Shown: one piece after another, positions 8,241 to 17,155 of the stretch
Position numbering within the stretch: position 1 is the first letter of the stretch
Layout of the letters: each line of letters begins with the position of its first letter
Notes under the pieces: model-generated
The model's input: the letters and a program-made list of their open reading frames with translations, nothing else
What the model was told of the DNA's origin: nothing
Databases searched by the model: none
Made by a program: the position numbers and the translations under genes
Assembly (NCBI RefSeq): GCF_049472655.1
Contig: NZ_JAQNCS010000014.1
Coordinates: forward strand, 1-64,000
Direction of reading: 5' to 3'
Source: Deferribacter abyssi
GTDB lineage: Bacteria; Chrysiogenota; Deferribacteres; Deferribacterales; Deferribacteraceae
DNA length: 64,000 nucleotides

Positions 8241-9476
8241 CTAAAGTAAGGAGGTTAGAAGAGGATTAATTTTTTCTCTGAAAATATTGTCTAGGTTATA
8301 TTCTTGTAAAGCTTTTTTTAAAAATAAACTTGTTCTATTACTTTTTGAAACCATAATTATTTTATCAGCTATTCTGTTAACATCGTCATCTAAATTGAAA
8401 AATGTAACATATTCTCCTGCAATTTCCTTAAAAGGTGGGATATTAGAGCAAACTATGGGTATTCTTAGTGTAGCTGCTTCGAGCAATGGTATTCCAAAAC
8501 CTTCTTGTGTGCTTGGAAGAAAGAGAACATCAGCTAGATGGTATAAGTCTTTAATATTCAATTTATCGCTTTGTATAGATTCTCCTGATGGAAGGGTGTA
8601 TTTAGCTAATAAAAGTATATTTTTTTCCATTCTTAAATCTGTTAATAGTTTGCTCAATTTTTCATAATATTCAACTGTTGATTTTTCATGTGGATCAAAA
8701 GCTCCTGTTATTAGTCCTTTAACATTTATACCTTTGTCAACGAGTGCTTTTATCACTTGAATTGTTAACTCTATATTTTTTCTTGGGTGGAGTCTTGAAG
8801 GTTGTACTAGTATCAGGTCATAGTTGAACAAATTTTCTTGATTTATAATTTTTACAGTATTTTCATCAAGCTTAAAAAAAGTTATAGGGTCAATTCCATT
8901 TTTAATTACATGTATTTTATCTTCTGAAACATTAAAAAGGGATGCAAATAACCTTTGTCTACTTTCAGATATTGTAACATAAGTTATATTTTTATTAAAT
9001 TTTTTGAAAATGTTAAAAGGACTTTTATTAAAAATAGGATCATAGTTATCGTAAAAGTATAATGAATCATGACACCAACTAATAACTTTTATAATTTTTT
9101 CATTAGCTATTTCATGGATAGCTAGTGCTGCTGCCAGATTATATCTCATATTCAGTATATTGTGAACAATAAGAAAATCAAATTGCTTAATGGAATTTAT
9201 GAGATAATTTTTGATATTTTCTTTTAGTTCAAATAGATATTCTTTATCACCTGATGCAGCTAAATCAAAAGATTTAGCGATTTCTTTTGAGTTAGAAGCC
9301 AGTAATGAATAGATTTCAACAGGTATGTTTCCCTCAAATGAATTACCTTTTCCAGCAATTATTTTTACGTTTATACCGTTTCTTTTAAAAAGAAGCGCCT
9401 GAAGTTTTATTACTTCTTCAACACCACCTACAATAGGTGGCCCAGAATAATGAAGAATTGCTACATTATATTTCAT
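8241..9476 (-). CDS. GT4-family glycosyltransferase
   Basis: A 411-residue GT-B fold retaining glycosyltransferase. The N-terminal acceptor domain has the glycine motif PPIVGGVEEV near residues 13-22. The C-terminal donor domain has LVQPSRLHPRKN (about 224-235) and the E-x7-E signature in EGFGIPLLEAA. The phosphate-binding Arg/Lys are in RLHPRK. No membrane segment is seen, so it should act at the cytoplasmic face. It is the third gene of a unit with manC and another GT4 gene and overlaps the latter by 4 bp. The donor is probably GDP-mannose by context. The product could be an exopolysaccharide or LPS part, or a mannosylated compatible solute. Confidence 0.85.
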   Translation of the reverse strand: MKYNVAILHYSGPPIVGGVEEVIKLQALLFKRNGINVKIIAGKGNSFEGNIPVEIYSLLASNSKEIAKSFDLAASGDKEYLFELKENIKNYLINSIKQFDFLIVHNILNMRYNLAAALAIHEIANEKIIKVISWCHDSLYFYDNYDPIFNKSPFNIFKKFNKNITYVTISESRQRLFASLFNVSEDKIHVIKNGIDPITFFKLDENTVKIINQENLFNYDLILVQPSRLHPRKNIELTIQVIKALVDKGINVKGLITGAFDPHEKSTVEYYEKLSKLLTDLRMEKNILLLAKYTLPSGESIQSDKLNIKDLYHLADVLFLPSTQEGFGIPLLEAATLRIPIVCSNIPPFKEIAGEYVTFFNLDDDVNRIADKIIMVSKSNRTSLFLKKALQEYNLDNIFREKINPLLTSLL

Positions 9477-10741
9477 TTAATACACTGTTCCTCCATATCT
9501 TCTATTAAACGTATTAATTTTTTTTCCAATACTTCATAAGAGAAATATTTTTTTGCGAGTTCATAATTTTTTTCAACCATTTCTTGAAGTTTGTTTTTAT
9601 TATTTAAGGTGTTTAGTACATTTTTAATAAAATCTTCTGTTACAAATCCGTCAAATTTAAAAACATCAAATCCGTAAGGCTCGATATCTGTAATAAAAAT
9701 TGAATATCTGTTTACAATAATAGGTTTTTTAAAATAAATTGTTTCTAGAAAAGCATTGCCAAATCCTTCATACCCAGAGGGGTATGTTACTATATCGCAA
9801 CATTGATAAACATCATTAATTGTAAAAATTGTTTTATTGTCTTTAACACATCTTTCTGTACCAATAAATTTTTCTAACTCAACAATTTCAACGCCTAAAA
9901 TTTTCGCATAGTTTTTTATTCTAATGTAATAAAAATCTCCTTCATCACCTTTAGCATGAGAAATAACAAGTTTTGGATTTTTTAGATTCATAAGGTAAAC
10001 AATTTCAATGGCTCTTTCAATCCACTTTCTTGGAACAATTCTTGTGGGTTGAAGTACAAATAAATCATTCTCTTCAAGTCCTGCAAGCTCCCTTATTTGA
10101 AGACATGTTTTATCATCTATTTTTTTTGCTGAATTTGAAAAATCAAAAACATTTGGTATTACTACGTTTGATATACCTTTTCTCAGACTTAATTGCTCTG
10201 ATGCTAATGAATTAATTACTACATGCTTGATTGATTTTAAGTCAGGTGGAAAAGCCCTGTCAAGATAATCTTTGACTGAGTTTATTAAAAAGCGAGTTCG
10301 TTCCCAGTAAAAATCATGGTGATGAGCAATGGTGGGGAAACAGGTTTCAGCAATAAATTCAGTTAAAGCTAGTCCCAATGGGATGTTCATAGGTATAGTT
10401 AACGCATTTTCAGGTATTAAAAGATCAATGTCAAATTTTTTAACGAAATCATATAACTGTATTTTTAAATATTCTTTAATTTCTGAAACTTTTAAAGAGG
10501 TTTCATGATCTCTAACTTTTACACCAAAAAACTTTTTGTTTAGTTTTTCAATTTCTGGGTGATTAAAATGAGCTATAGGGCAAATGTATGATTTTTCAGG
10601 CTCTCTATCTAGCTCTCCTGCGAAATAAAAGCAGTTGTATCCATTTCGTTCAAGAATGTGTGCCCATTTTTCAATTTCAAGGGACACTCCATCTGTTCCT
10701 GCTATTCTTGTTGAAACAAAACCTATATTCTTTATTTTCAT
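9473..10741 (-). CDS. GT4-family glycosyltransferase, possibly mannosyl-transferring
   Basis: A 422-residue GT-B glycosyltransferase. The N-terminus reads FVSTRIAGTDGVSLEIEKWA, with the Gly/Asp loop expected at the acceptor site. The donor domain shows LVLQP-type core FVLQPTRIVPRKW (about 236-248) and the E-x7-E motif in EGFGNAFLE. The GTDGVSLE beginning reminds me of GT4 enzymes annotated as mannosylglucosylglycerate synthases, but I cannot verify this without a search. It overlaps manC by 4 bp upstream and the next GT4 gene by 4 bp downstream, so the three genes are translationally coupled and probably act in one pathway that uses GDP-mannose. Confidence 0.82.
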   Translation of the reverse strand: MKIKNIGFVSTRIAGTDGVSLEIEKWAHILERNGYNCFYFAGELDREPEKSYICPIAHFNHPEIEKLNKKFFGVKVRDHETSLKVSEIKEYLKIQLYDFVKKFDIDLLIPENALTIPMNIPLGLALTEFIAETCFPTIAHHHDFYWERTRFLINSVKDYLDRAFPPDLKSIKHVVINSLASEQLSLRKGISNVVIPNVFDFSNSAKKIDDKTCLQIRELAGLEENDLFVLQPTRIVPRKWIERAIEIVYLMNLKNPKLVISHAKGDEGDFYYIRIKNYAKILGVEIVELEKFIGTERCVKDNKTIFTINDVYQCCDIVTYPSGYEGFGNAFLETIYFKKPIIVNRYSIFITDIEPYGFDVFKFDGFVTEDFIKNVLNTLNNKNKLQEMVEKNYELAKKYFSYEVLEKKLIRLIEDMEEQCIK

Positions 10742-12126
10742 TTTACTCTTCCATAAATATCTTCAAATCTAATGATATCATCTTCTCCTACATATTCACC
10801 AATTTGAACTTCAATCATTTCAAATGGTATTTTCCCTGGATTTTCTATTCGGTGTTTTGTAGCTTTAGGTATGTATGTTTTTTCGTTTTCATGTAAATAA
10901 ATAAATTCATTTCCAATTTGTACTTTAGCTGTTCCTTTGATACCTATCCAGTGCTCAGCTCTATGATAATGAAGTTGTAAACTGAGTTTTTGACCGGGAT
11001 TTATTACGATTTTTTTGACTTTATAATTTATCCCTTCGTCGAGAACTGTATAACTCCCCCATGGTCTGTAAACAGTTTTATGAACTTCAACTTCTTCTTT
11101 TTCCTCTTTGCGAAGCAATTCTACTATATCTTTTACCTGTTGAGAATACCCTTTTTTAGCAATAAGAATAGCATCATCTGTATCAGCAATTATCAAGTCT
11201 TCTATACCAACTGTACATAGCAGCCTTTTTGATCCAATTATAAGGCTATTTTTACTATTTTTTGATACTACATTACCTTGAATAACATTCTTATTTTCAT
11301 CCTTGGGCATAACTTCATATACACTGTCCCATGATCCTATATCAGACCACGTTATGTTAATTGGGATAACAACAACTTTGTTTGATTTTTCCATTATTGC
11401 ATAATCTATAGATATATCAGGCATTTTATGAAAGTTTTCTATCATACTCTCAAAACTACTTGTGAAAATATCGTAAATTTTAGGTTCAAATTTTTCGATT
11501 TCTTCAATAAAGGTTTCTATCGAAAACATGAACATTCCAGAATTCCAAAAATAATTTCCTGATTCTAGATATTTTTGAGCAGTTTCTAAGTTTGGTTTTT
11601 CTACAAATTTGTTTACTTTATAACAATTACTGTCAATTTTTTCACCTTTGTTAATATATCCATATCCAGTTTCAGGTTTTGTAGGTACAATACCAAAAGT
11701 AACAATGTAACCATTTTTTGCTAATTTTTCAGCAGCTTTTACATAATCTGCGAATTCCGATGCAGGGCTAATTATATGGTCAGATGGAGATATAAAAACC
11801 GGATCATTAAGTTTACCATGGAGTTTTTCTTGAATAAATTTAATACCTAATGCAATTGCTGGTGCTGTGTTTTTACCAATGGGTTCATCTAACATATTTA
11901 TTTTTTCGCCTAACTTCGATTGAACTTGGCTTTTTACAAAAAATGAATGATCTCGGTTTGTGACGATTACAATATCTTCTTTCTCAGTAAAGTATAAATT
12001 TCTTTTAATAGTTTTTTGTAGGAGTGTTTCATCATCTGTTAATTTAAGAAATTGCTTAGGAAACTTTTTTCTTGATAATGGCCACAACCTTGAACCACTT
12101 CCTCCTGCTAAAACAATAGAAAACAT
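10738..12126 (-). CDS. manC: mannose-1-phosphate guanylyltransferase / mannose-6-phosphate isomerase
   Basis: A bifunctional type II enzyme of 462 residues. The N-terminal nucleotidyltransferase domain makes GDP-mannose from mannose-1-phosphate and GTP, with the pyrophosphorylase signature GGSGSRLWPLSRKKFPKQF (residues 8-26) and FVEKP (about 172-176). The C-terminal cupin domain (about 345-462) isomerises fructose-6-phosphate to mannose-6-phosphate, with the motif RPWGSY and the metal-binding cupin segment LQLHYHRAEHWIGIKGTA (about 402-419). It is the first gene of the minus-strand operon. The start ATG follows GGAGGGG, and a good promoter lies about 40-70 bp upstream. Confidence 0.95.
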   Translation of the reverse strand: MFSIVLAGGSGSRLWPLSRKKFPKQFLKLTDDETLLQKTIKRNLYFTEKEDIVIVTNRDHSFFVKSQVQSKLGEKINMLDEPIGKNTAPAIALGIKFIQEKLHGKLNDPVFISPSDHIISPASEFADYVKAAEKLAKNGYIVTFGIVPTKPETGYGYINKGEKIDSNCYKVNKFVEKPNLETAQKYLESGNYFWNSGMFMFSIETFIEEIEKFEPKIYDIFTSSFESMIENFHKMPDISIDYAIMEKSNKVVVIPINITWSDIGSWDSVYEVMPKDENKNVIQGNVVSKNSKNSLIIGSKRLLCTVGIEDLIIADTDDAILIAKKGYSQQVKDIVELLRKEEKEEVEVHKTVYRPWGSYTVLDEGINYKVKKIVINPGQKLSLQLHYHRAEHWIGIKGTAKVQIGNEFIYLHENEKTYIPKATKHRIENPGKIPFEMIEVQIGEYVGEDDIIRFEDIYGRVK

Positions 12127-12164
12127 ATTTCCCCTCCAATTAGGCTACTTTACTTAATAAGTAT

Positions 12165-12193
12165 ATTTTAAAAAAAATAATTGAAAATTTCAA
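12165..12193 (-). promoter_or_regulatory. probable sigma-70 promoter of the manC operon
   Basis: On the minus strand TTGAAA (12193-12188), a 17-nt spacer and TAAAAT (12170-12165) form a 5/6 plus 5/6 match to the consensus. The transcription start would be near 12158, leaving a 31-nt leader to the manC ATG. Confidence 0.55.
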
Positions 12194-12342
12194 TAAATAA
12201 AATAAGTTAGAAAGAAGTTAATTAATTTTTTGCTTGGAAATGAAAGTTTTGCTAGATGGTGGTGTATACATAATAATGCATACATTAGAAAAGTATTACA
12301 CAAAATGTAAATATAATATAAACATGTGGTTAGGAGGCAAGA

Positions 12343-13440
12343 ATGAGCTATGAAGAGAAATTGGCAAAATTACTTTGCGATTATAGTTTAAAGGTGAAAA
12401 AGGGTGATTTAGTAGAAGTAAGAGGGGAGATAAGTGCTGAACCTTTAATTAAAGCTTGCTATGTGTATTTAATAAAATTAGGAGCTTATCCTATTGTGAA
12501 AATGAGTTTTCCAGAGCAGATGTATTATTTTTATAAATATGCTGAGAAAGAACAGTTAGAATTTATACCAGAAGTTAGTTTGACAACTGCAAAAACTATT
12601 GATGGGTTGATTGTCATTGATAGCGAAATAAACACAAAACAATTAACTAATGTTGATTCAACAAAAGTAGCTATTAACAGAAAAGCAACTAGGATTTTAA
12701 AGGATATCCTATTTGAAAGAGAAGCTAAAGGTGAATTTAAGTGGGTACTGGCTCCATATCCTACTTACTCAATGGCACAAGATGCTGAAATGTCTTTTGA
12801 AGAATATAAAAACTTTGTTTTTGGGGCTTGCAAATTAAATGAAAAAGATCCAGTACGAGTATGGGAAGAGGTAAGCAGTTTTCAAGAGAAAATTGTTGAA
12901 CTGCTTACAGGAGGGAAAGAGTTAAAAATCCTTGGGAAACATACTGAGCTTATTTTAAAAGTGGATGGTAGAAAATGGATTAATTGCAATGGATCTCATA
13001 ATATGCCCGATGGCGAAGTTTTTACAAGTCCTGTGGAAGATAGTGCTGAGGGAGTAATATTTTTCGATGTACCAACAACTTTTATGGGAGTAGAAGTACA
13101 AAATGTGACTCTTTATTTTGAGGGTGGAAGAGTTGTGAAGGCTACTGCAGAAAAAGGTGAAGGATTTTTAAACAAAATGTTAGATACCGATGAAGGTTCA
13201 AGATTTATAGGAGAAATAGCTTTTGGATTAAACGATAGTATTAATAAACCAACAAAGAATATACTATTTGACGAAAAAATTGGAAAAACGATTCATCTTG
13301 CAGTGGGGTCTTCTTATCCTGAAGCAGGTGGTAAAAATAAATCAGGGCTTCATTGGGATTTGATAAAAAAGATGGATAATGGTAGTGAAGTTTATCTTGA
13401 TGGTGTTCTTGTATATAAGGATGGTAAATTTGTTTTTTAG
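12343..13440 (+). CDS. M29-family aminopeptidase (thermophilic metalloprotease family)
   Basis: A 365-residue member of the M29 (AmpS/AmpT/PepS) family of cytosolic metallo-aminopeptidases. The N-terminal Rossmann-like domain (about 1-180) precedes the catalytic domain. Likely two-metal ligands are the Glu in GEVFTSPVEDS (about 225-235), the Glu-rich FIGEIAFG segment (about 288-295), the His in GKTIHLAVGSSYPEAGG (about 308-324), and the HWD near residue 339. The start ATG is preceded by GGAGG (12334 region). A TATAAT at 12312-12317 may be its -10, but no good -35 is visible. It is flanked by two short intergenic stretches and appears monocistronic. Confidence 0.88.
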   Translation: MSYEEKLAKLLCDYSLKVKKGDLVEVRGEISAEPLIKACYVYLIKLGAYPIVKMSFPEQMYYFYKYAEKEQLEFIPEVSLTTAKTIDGLIVIDSEINTKQLTNVDSTKVAINRKATRILKDILFEREAKGEFKWVLAPYPTYSMAQDAEMSFEEYKNFVFGACKLNEKDPVRVWEEVSSFQEKIVELLTGGKELKILGKHTELILKVDGRKWINCNGSHNMPDGEVFTSPVEDSAEGVIFFDVPTTFMGVEVQNVTLYFEGGRVVKATAEKGEGFLNKMLDTDEGSRFIGEIAFGLNDSINKPTKNILFDEKIGKTIHLAVGSSYPEAGGKNKSGLHWDLIKKMDNGSEVYLDGVLVYKDGKFVF

Positions 13441-13677
13441 GGTTGAGGATGTTTTTAATGTCTAATTTTAAAGGCAAATGTAACGTTAGAGTAGAGTCAA
13501 TATAGCGATATCCTTTTAGGAAAAAAGATAGTAACTATAAGGGATTAATAGAGGTGAGTCAGAATATCGCTGATTTAAAAAAAATTGAAGGAGAAAAAAG
13601 GCTACTTGATTGGAGTTGATTATATTATTAGTTGTAATGTAAGATTTATAAATGTTTAATATTTTTTGGAGCAAATT
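13441..13677. other. intergenic region with no confident gene
   Basis: This stretch separates the aminopeptidase from the alcohol dehydrogenase. A 21-codon open frame (GTG at 13555 to TGA at 13620) could be a decayed gene end or chance. AGCGATAT (13503 region) and ATATCGCT (13565 region) form an 8-bp inverted repeat about 55 nt apart. No terminator or tRNA is visible. Confidence 0.4.
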
Positions 13678-14754
13678 ATGAAGAATTTTAGTTTTTTTTC
13701 TCCTGTTAAGGTTATTATGAGTGAAGATCAAAAAAAAGAATTAGAAAAGATATTGAGTAGTTATAATAATATTGCTCTAATATGTGGCAGGAATGCTGCT
13801 TATAAAACTGGATTTGTTGATTTGTTAAAAAATACGGTTAGGGGATCCCTTTTTGTCTTTGATGAAGTGGAGGAGAATCCATCTATTAATACAGTTATAA
13901 AAGGTGGTAAATTTGTAAGACAAAATGGATGTGATATAATTGTAGCTTTTGGTGGTGGTAGTAGTCTTGATGCAGCAAAAGCTATTTCTTGTTTTGCTAC
14001 AAATAATAGAGGATTTTATGAATTATTAAATGTAAAAAAACTTACTAATAAAACTATTCCTTTAGTTGCCATACCAACAACATGTGGGACTGGCTCGGAG
14101 GTAAACCATTATGCGATAATAACTGATTACGAAAAAAAGGATAAGATCAATTTTGCTAAAGAAGATTGTTTTCCTAAATTTGCTGTTTTAAACTACAATT
14201 ATTTGAAATTTTTAAGTGATAATATGCTATTTGCGACTATTTTTGATGCTTTCACCCATGCTTTTGAAGGTTATTTATCAAAAAGAGCAAATCCTTTTAG
14301 TGATATGGTGGCTCTTCAGTGTATAAAAATTATTCTAAATAATTTAGCAAAAGAGAAAATAGATGATGATAGTTTAAAGAATTTTTTGTATGCTTCTACT
14401 CTTGCTGGAATTGTGATTTTGCATACAGGTACGACTTTGCTTCATTCTCTTGGATATTATTTAACAAATAATAAGAACATACATCATGGATTAGCAAATT
14501 ATATACTTTTACCTTATTATATAAAAATGTTGGAGTATAAAAAAGTTGATAAATATTATGAACTAAAAAAAGAATTCCCAAACATTGTTGATGTACTAAG
14601 AAGTTATGATTGGTTGTATGATGCGAGTGTTGATTCAATCTTAAGTGAAGAAGAAATATCTGATATGTGTGAATATGCTTTGAATAAGAAAAATGCAGAG
14701 AATACACTTTTTAGTATGGAAAAAAGAGAGTTAATGAATTTCTTTGGATTTTAA
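13678..14754 (+). CDS. iron-containing alcohol dehydrogenase
   Basis: A 358-residue group III (Fe-dependent) alcohol dehydrogenase interconverting alcohols and aldehydes with NAD(P)H. The nucleotide-binding motif FGGGSSLDAAKAI is near residues 88-100. The family signature IPTTCGTGSEV is at about 131-141. The metal-binding stretch FDAFTHAFEGYLSKRANPFSD (residues around 183-203, given as FDAFTHAFEG plus RANPFSD) follows, and further His ligands are in LLHSLGYYL and HHGLANYILLPYY. ATG at 13678 is preferred because GGAG lies 6 nt upstream; an in-frame TTG at 13666 overlaps that site. The 3' end overlaps the convergent transglycosylase gene by 24 bp. Substrate unknown. Confidence 0.9.
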   Translation: MKNFSFFSPVKVIMSEDQKKELEKILSSYNNIALICGRNAAYKTGFVDLLKNTVRGSLFVFDEVEENPSINTVIKGGKFVRQNGCDIIVAFGGGSSLDAAKAISCFATNNRGFYELLNVKKLTNKTIPLVAIPTTCGTGSEVNHYAIITDYEKKDKINFAKEDCFPKFAVLNYNYLKFLSDNMLFATIFDAFTHAFEGYLSKRANPFSDMVALQCIKIILNNLAKEKIDDDSLKNFLYASTLAGIVILHTGTTLLHSLGYYLTNNKNIHHGLANYILLPYYIKMLEYKKVDKYYELKKEFPNIVDVLRSYDWLYDASVDSILSEEEISDMCEYALNKKNAENTLFSMEKRELMNFFGF

Positions 14755-15336
14755 TTTTGTATATTCAATTAATATTTTTTTTACATATTGCTTTGTTTCA
14801 ACAATTTCTGGTATTTTATTATTAATGATAGTACTTGGTCCTGCATTGTAGGCTGAAAGCGCTAATTCGAGTTTTTTAAAATTGGTTAGTTGTATTTTTA
14901 GGTATTTTGTTCCTGCTTCTATGTTTTCTTCAATATTAAACGGATCATTAAAATCCATTTCAAAAAAAGTAACTGGCATAATTTGCATTAATCCCATAGC
15001 ACCAGTTCTTGATATTGCAAACGGGTTGTATTCCGATTCTACTTTTATTATTGCATGAATAAGCAATGAATCAACATTATATTTTTTAGAAATATGGGTT
15101 ACTGTTTTTTCAATCAGTTCCATGTCTTTTATTTTTGTAGGTATGCCCGATTCAAAAATTATATGCTTAAGAAAAAGATAAACACTTATAGTACGATTTT
15201 TAATAAAAAAAGGGTTGATTAACGCCTTTGGGTTTAAAGTAGTTATAAAGCAAAAAAAGTTTAGAATAAGTATATAAAAGATAAAAATTTTAAAAATTGA
15301 TTTGTAAATTCTTTCTAGCATAATTAAATATTTCAT
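14731..15336 (-). CDS. membrane-anchored lytic transglycosylase (SLT domain)
   Basis: A 201-residue peptidoglycan-cleaving enzyme. One N-terminal hydrophobic helix (about residues 13-33) is a signal anchor or signal peptide. The SLT domain spans about 75-195 with the catalytic Glu100 in KVESEYNP, the GAMGLMQIMP motif (112-121), a typical NIEENIEAGTKYL segment and the ALSAYNAGP motif. These define goose-lysozyme-like family 1 transglycosylases such as MltC/Slt catalytic domains. The product acts on murein in the periplasm. It is divergent from metF and convergent with the alcohol dehydrogenase. Confidence 0.92.
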   Translation of the reverse strand: MKYLIMLERIYKSIFKIFIFYILILNFFCFITTLNPKALINPFFIKNRTISVYLFLKHIIFESGIPTKIKDMELIEKTVTHISKKYNVDSLLIHAIIKVESEYNPFAISRTGAMGLMQIMPVTFFEMDFNDPFNIEENIEAGTKYLKIQLTNFKKLELALSAYNAGPSTIINNKIPEIVETKQYVKKILIEYTKLKSKEIH

Positions 15337-15345
15337 AAAAAATGG

Positions 15346-15374
15346 TTGAAGTCAAATGATATAATAAGTATAAA
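15346..15374 (+). promoter_or_regulatory. probable sigma-70 promoter of the metF operon
   Basis: TTGAAG (15346-15351), a 17-nt spacer and TATAAA (15369-15374) predict a start near 15381. The AGGAGG of metF is at 15391-15396. This shows that a longer metF reading frame beginning at 15346 cannot be real, because its first codons are the promoter. Confidence 0.6.
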
Positions 15375-15399
15375 AGCTGTATTCGATTGCAGGAGGTTA

Positions 15400-16266
15400 A
15401 TGTTGAAGATATCAGAAATACTTACAAGTAAAAATATGACATTATCTTTTGAATTTTTCCCGCCTAAAAAGGTAGAAAATGAAAAGATACTGTTTGATAC
15501 TATAGATGTTTTAAAGAATTATAAACCTGATTTTGTTTCAGTAACTTATGGTGCCGGTGGTAGCACAAAAGACAAAACAGTTGATTGGACAATAAAAATA
15601 TTGAAGGAATATGAATTGAATGTTATGATGCACTTGACATGTATATCATCAACTAGAAATGATATTGATTTGATTCTTGAAAAGTTGAAAACAGAGGGTG
15701 TTGAAAATATTTTAGCTTTAAGAGGTGATATCCCTAAAGATTTTCCTGTGGAAGAAGTTAGAAAGGATTTTAACTATGCATATGAGTTAGTTAGATATAT
15801 ACGTGGAAAGAATGGATTTTCCATAGGTGTTGCTGGTTATCCAGAAGGTCATTTAGAATCTGAAAACCTCGAAAAAGATATAGAATATCTTAAAATAAAA
15901 GTGGAAAGCGGTGCGGATTTTGTGATAACTCAATTGTTTTTTGATAACAGGTATTTTTTTGAGTTTTTAAATAGGGCGACACAAGTAGGGATAAATATTC
16001 CTATAATACCAGGAATTATGCCAGTGTTGAATCTTTCACAAGTACAGCGATTTGTTGAAATGTGTGGTGCAACAGTTCCAGAAAAATTGGTGAAAAAACT
16101 TGATGGTAAAACATTAGAGGATATGTATAAGGTTGGAATCGAATATGCAATTTTGCAGTGTAAAGAACTTATTGTAAATAATGTTAAAGGACTTCATTTT
16201 TATACTCTTAATAAATATAATGCTACAAAAGAAATTTTAGAAGGTTTAGGTTATGTTACTGAATAA
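15400..16266 (+). CDS. metF: methylenetetrahydrofolate reductase
   Basis: A 288-residue flavoenzyme converting 5,10-methylene-THF to 5-methyl-THF for methionine synthesis or the Wood-Ljungdahl methyl branch. The MetF signatures SFEFFPPK (about residues 14-21), DFVSVTYGAGGS (about 45-56), the folate-site LALRGDIP and the C-terminal ITQLFFDNRYFFEF and IPGIMPV segments are all present and in order. The start is either ATG 15400, only 3 nt after AGGAGG, or TTG 15403, 6 nt after it; the second has the better spacing. Translation from 15346 is excluded by the promoter. Its end overlaps the radical SAM gene by 14 bp. Confidence 0.95.
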   Translation: MLKISEILTSKNMTLSFEFFPPKKVENEKILFDTIDVLKNYKPDFVSVTYGAGGSTKDKTVDWTIKILKEYELNVMMHLTCISSTRNDIDLILEKLKTEGVENILALRGDIPKDFPVEEVRKDFNYAYELVRYIRGKNGFSIGVAGYPEGHLESENLEKDIEYLKIKVESGADFVITQLFFDNRYFFEFLNRATQVGINIPIIPGIMPVLNLSQVQRFVEMCGATVPEKLVKKLDGKTLEDMYKVGIEYAILQCKELIVNNVKGLHFYTLNKYNATKEILEGLGYVTE

Positions 16267-17155
16267 TTTAGATTTTTTACCAAAATATAGTTATCCACTT
16301 TATAGACCTCCTAGCGAAGCTAATTCATTAATATTTCAAGTTACAGAAGGTTGCTCATATAATCAATGTTCTTTTTGTGGGATGTATGTTACGAAAAAGT
16401 TTAAGCTGAAAAGTTTTGAAGATTTTAAAGCAGAAGTTGATATTATTCCAGATTATGTAAGAAATTCTGTTAAAAGAATATTTCTTGCTGATGGAGATGC
16501 TGTAATTTATCCCACTGAAGGGTTAATTAAAATACTTGATTATATTAATATAAATTTTCCAAATCTTGAGAGGATTAGCTCATATGCAGGACCGCAGGCA
16601 ATATTATCTAAAGGAATGGATGAGTGGACTCATATATTAAAAAGAAAGTTGAATTTACTTTATTTTGGACTTGAAAGTGCTAATAATGATGTATTGGAAA
16701 TAATGAATAAAGGGATGGATGCGGAAGAAGTAAAATCAAAAGTGATAAAGTTACAAGAAATAGGTTTTACTTTTTCTATTATGGTTATTCTTGGAGGAGG
16801 AGGGGTTAAATTTAGTGAAGCTCATGCATTAGATACTGCAAAATGGATAAGTGAAGTAAATCCAAAATATCTTGGTATGTTAACTCTCTTTATTCGCAGA
16901 AAGAAAAACTATTTTGAAAAAATTGAAAAGCCTATGATTAGGCACTTGATTAAAGAAGCTAGAATGATGATAGAGCATATTAACGGTAGAGGAATAATTT
17001 TTCGTTCTAATCATGTCTCAAATATGTTCATTTTAAAAGGTATTTTAAGTGAAGATAGAGAAAGTCTATTGAATTATCTTGATGATGTATATTTATATCT
17101 TGCTTCTAAGAAAATGCTTGATACTTATCCAGATTATTACAAGGAAGAATTCTAG
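16253..17155 (+). CDS. radical SAM protein (COG1032-like)
   Basis: A 300-residue radical S-adenosylmethionine enzyme. The 4Fe-4S cluster motif is CSYNQCSFC (about residues 35-43), with CX4CX2C spacing. A SAM-contact glycine-rich strand (ILGGGG) and the triose-phosphate-isomerase-like barrel follow. Its GCxxNxCxFCGMY style is found in a group of uncharacterised bacterial and archaeal radical SAM proteins; I do not know the substrate. It sits in an overlapping chain metF, radical SAM, GT39, mqnB (overlaps of 14, 1 and 13 bp). Menaquinone synthesis uses radical SAM enzymes MqnC and MqnE, but those are longer with a different motif context, so I do not assign it to them. Confidence 0.85.
   Translation: MLLNNLDFLPKYSYPLYRPPSEANSLIFQVTEGCSYNQCSFCGMYVTKKFKLKSFEDFKAEVDIIPDYVRNSVKRIFLADGDAVIYPTEGLIKILDYININFPNLERISSYAGPQAILSKGMDEWTHILKRKLNLLYFGLESANNDVLEIMNKGMDAEEVKSKVIKLQEIGFTFSIMVILGGGGVKFSEAHALDTAKWISEVNPKYLGMLTLFIRRKKNYFEKIEKPMIRHLIKEARMMIEHINGRGIIFRSNHVSNMFILKGILSEDRESLLNYLDDVYLYLASKKMLDTYPDYYKEEF

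Noticed and set aside
15346..15399. Longer N-terminus for metF
   Set aside because: The extra codons are the promoter and SD; the MetF family begins at the shorter form.
16253..17155. CX4CX2C spacing of the radical SAM protein as an abnormal cluster site
   Set aside because: I know this spacing from a group of COG1032-like radical SAM proteins, so it is a family trait.
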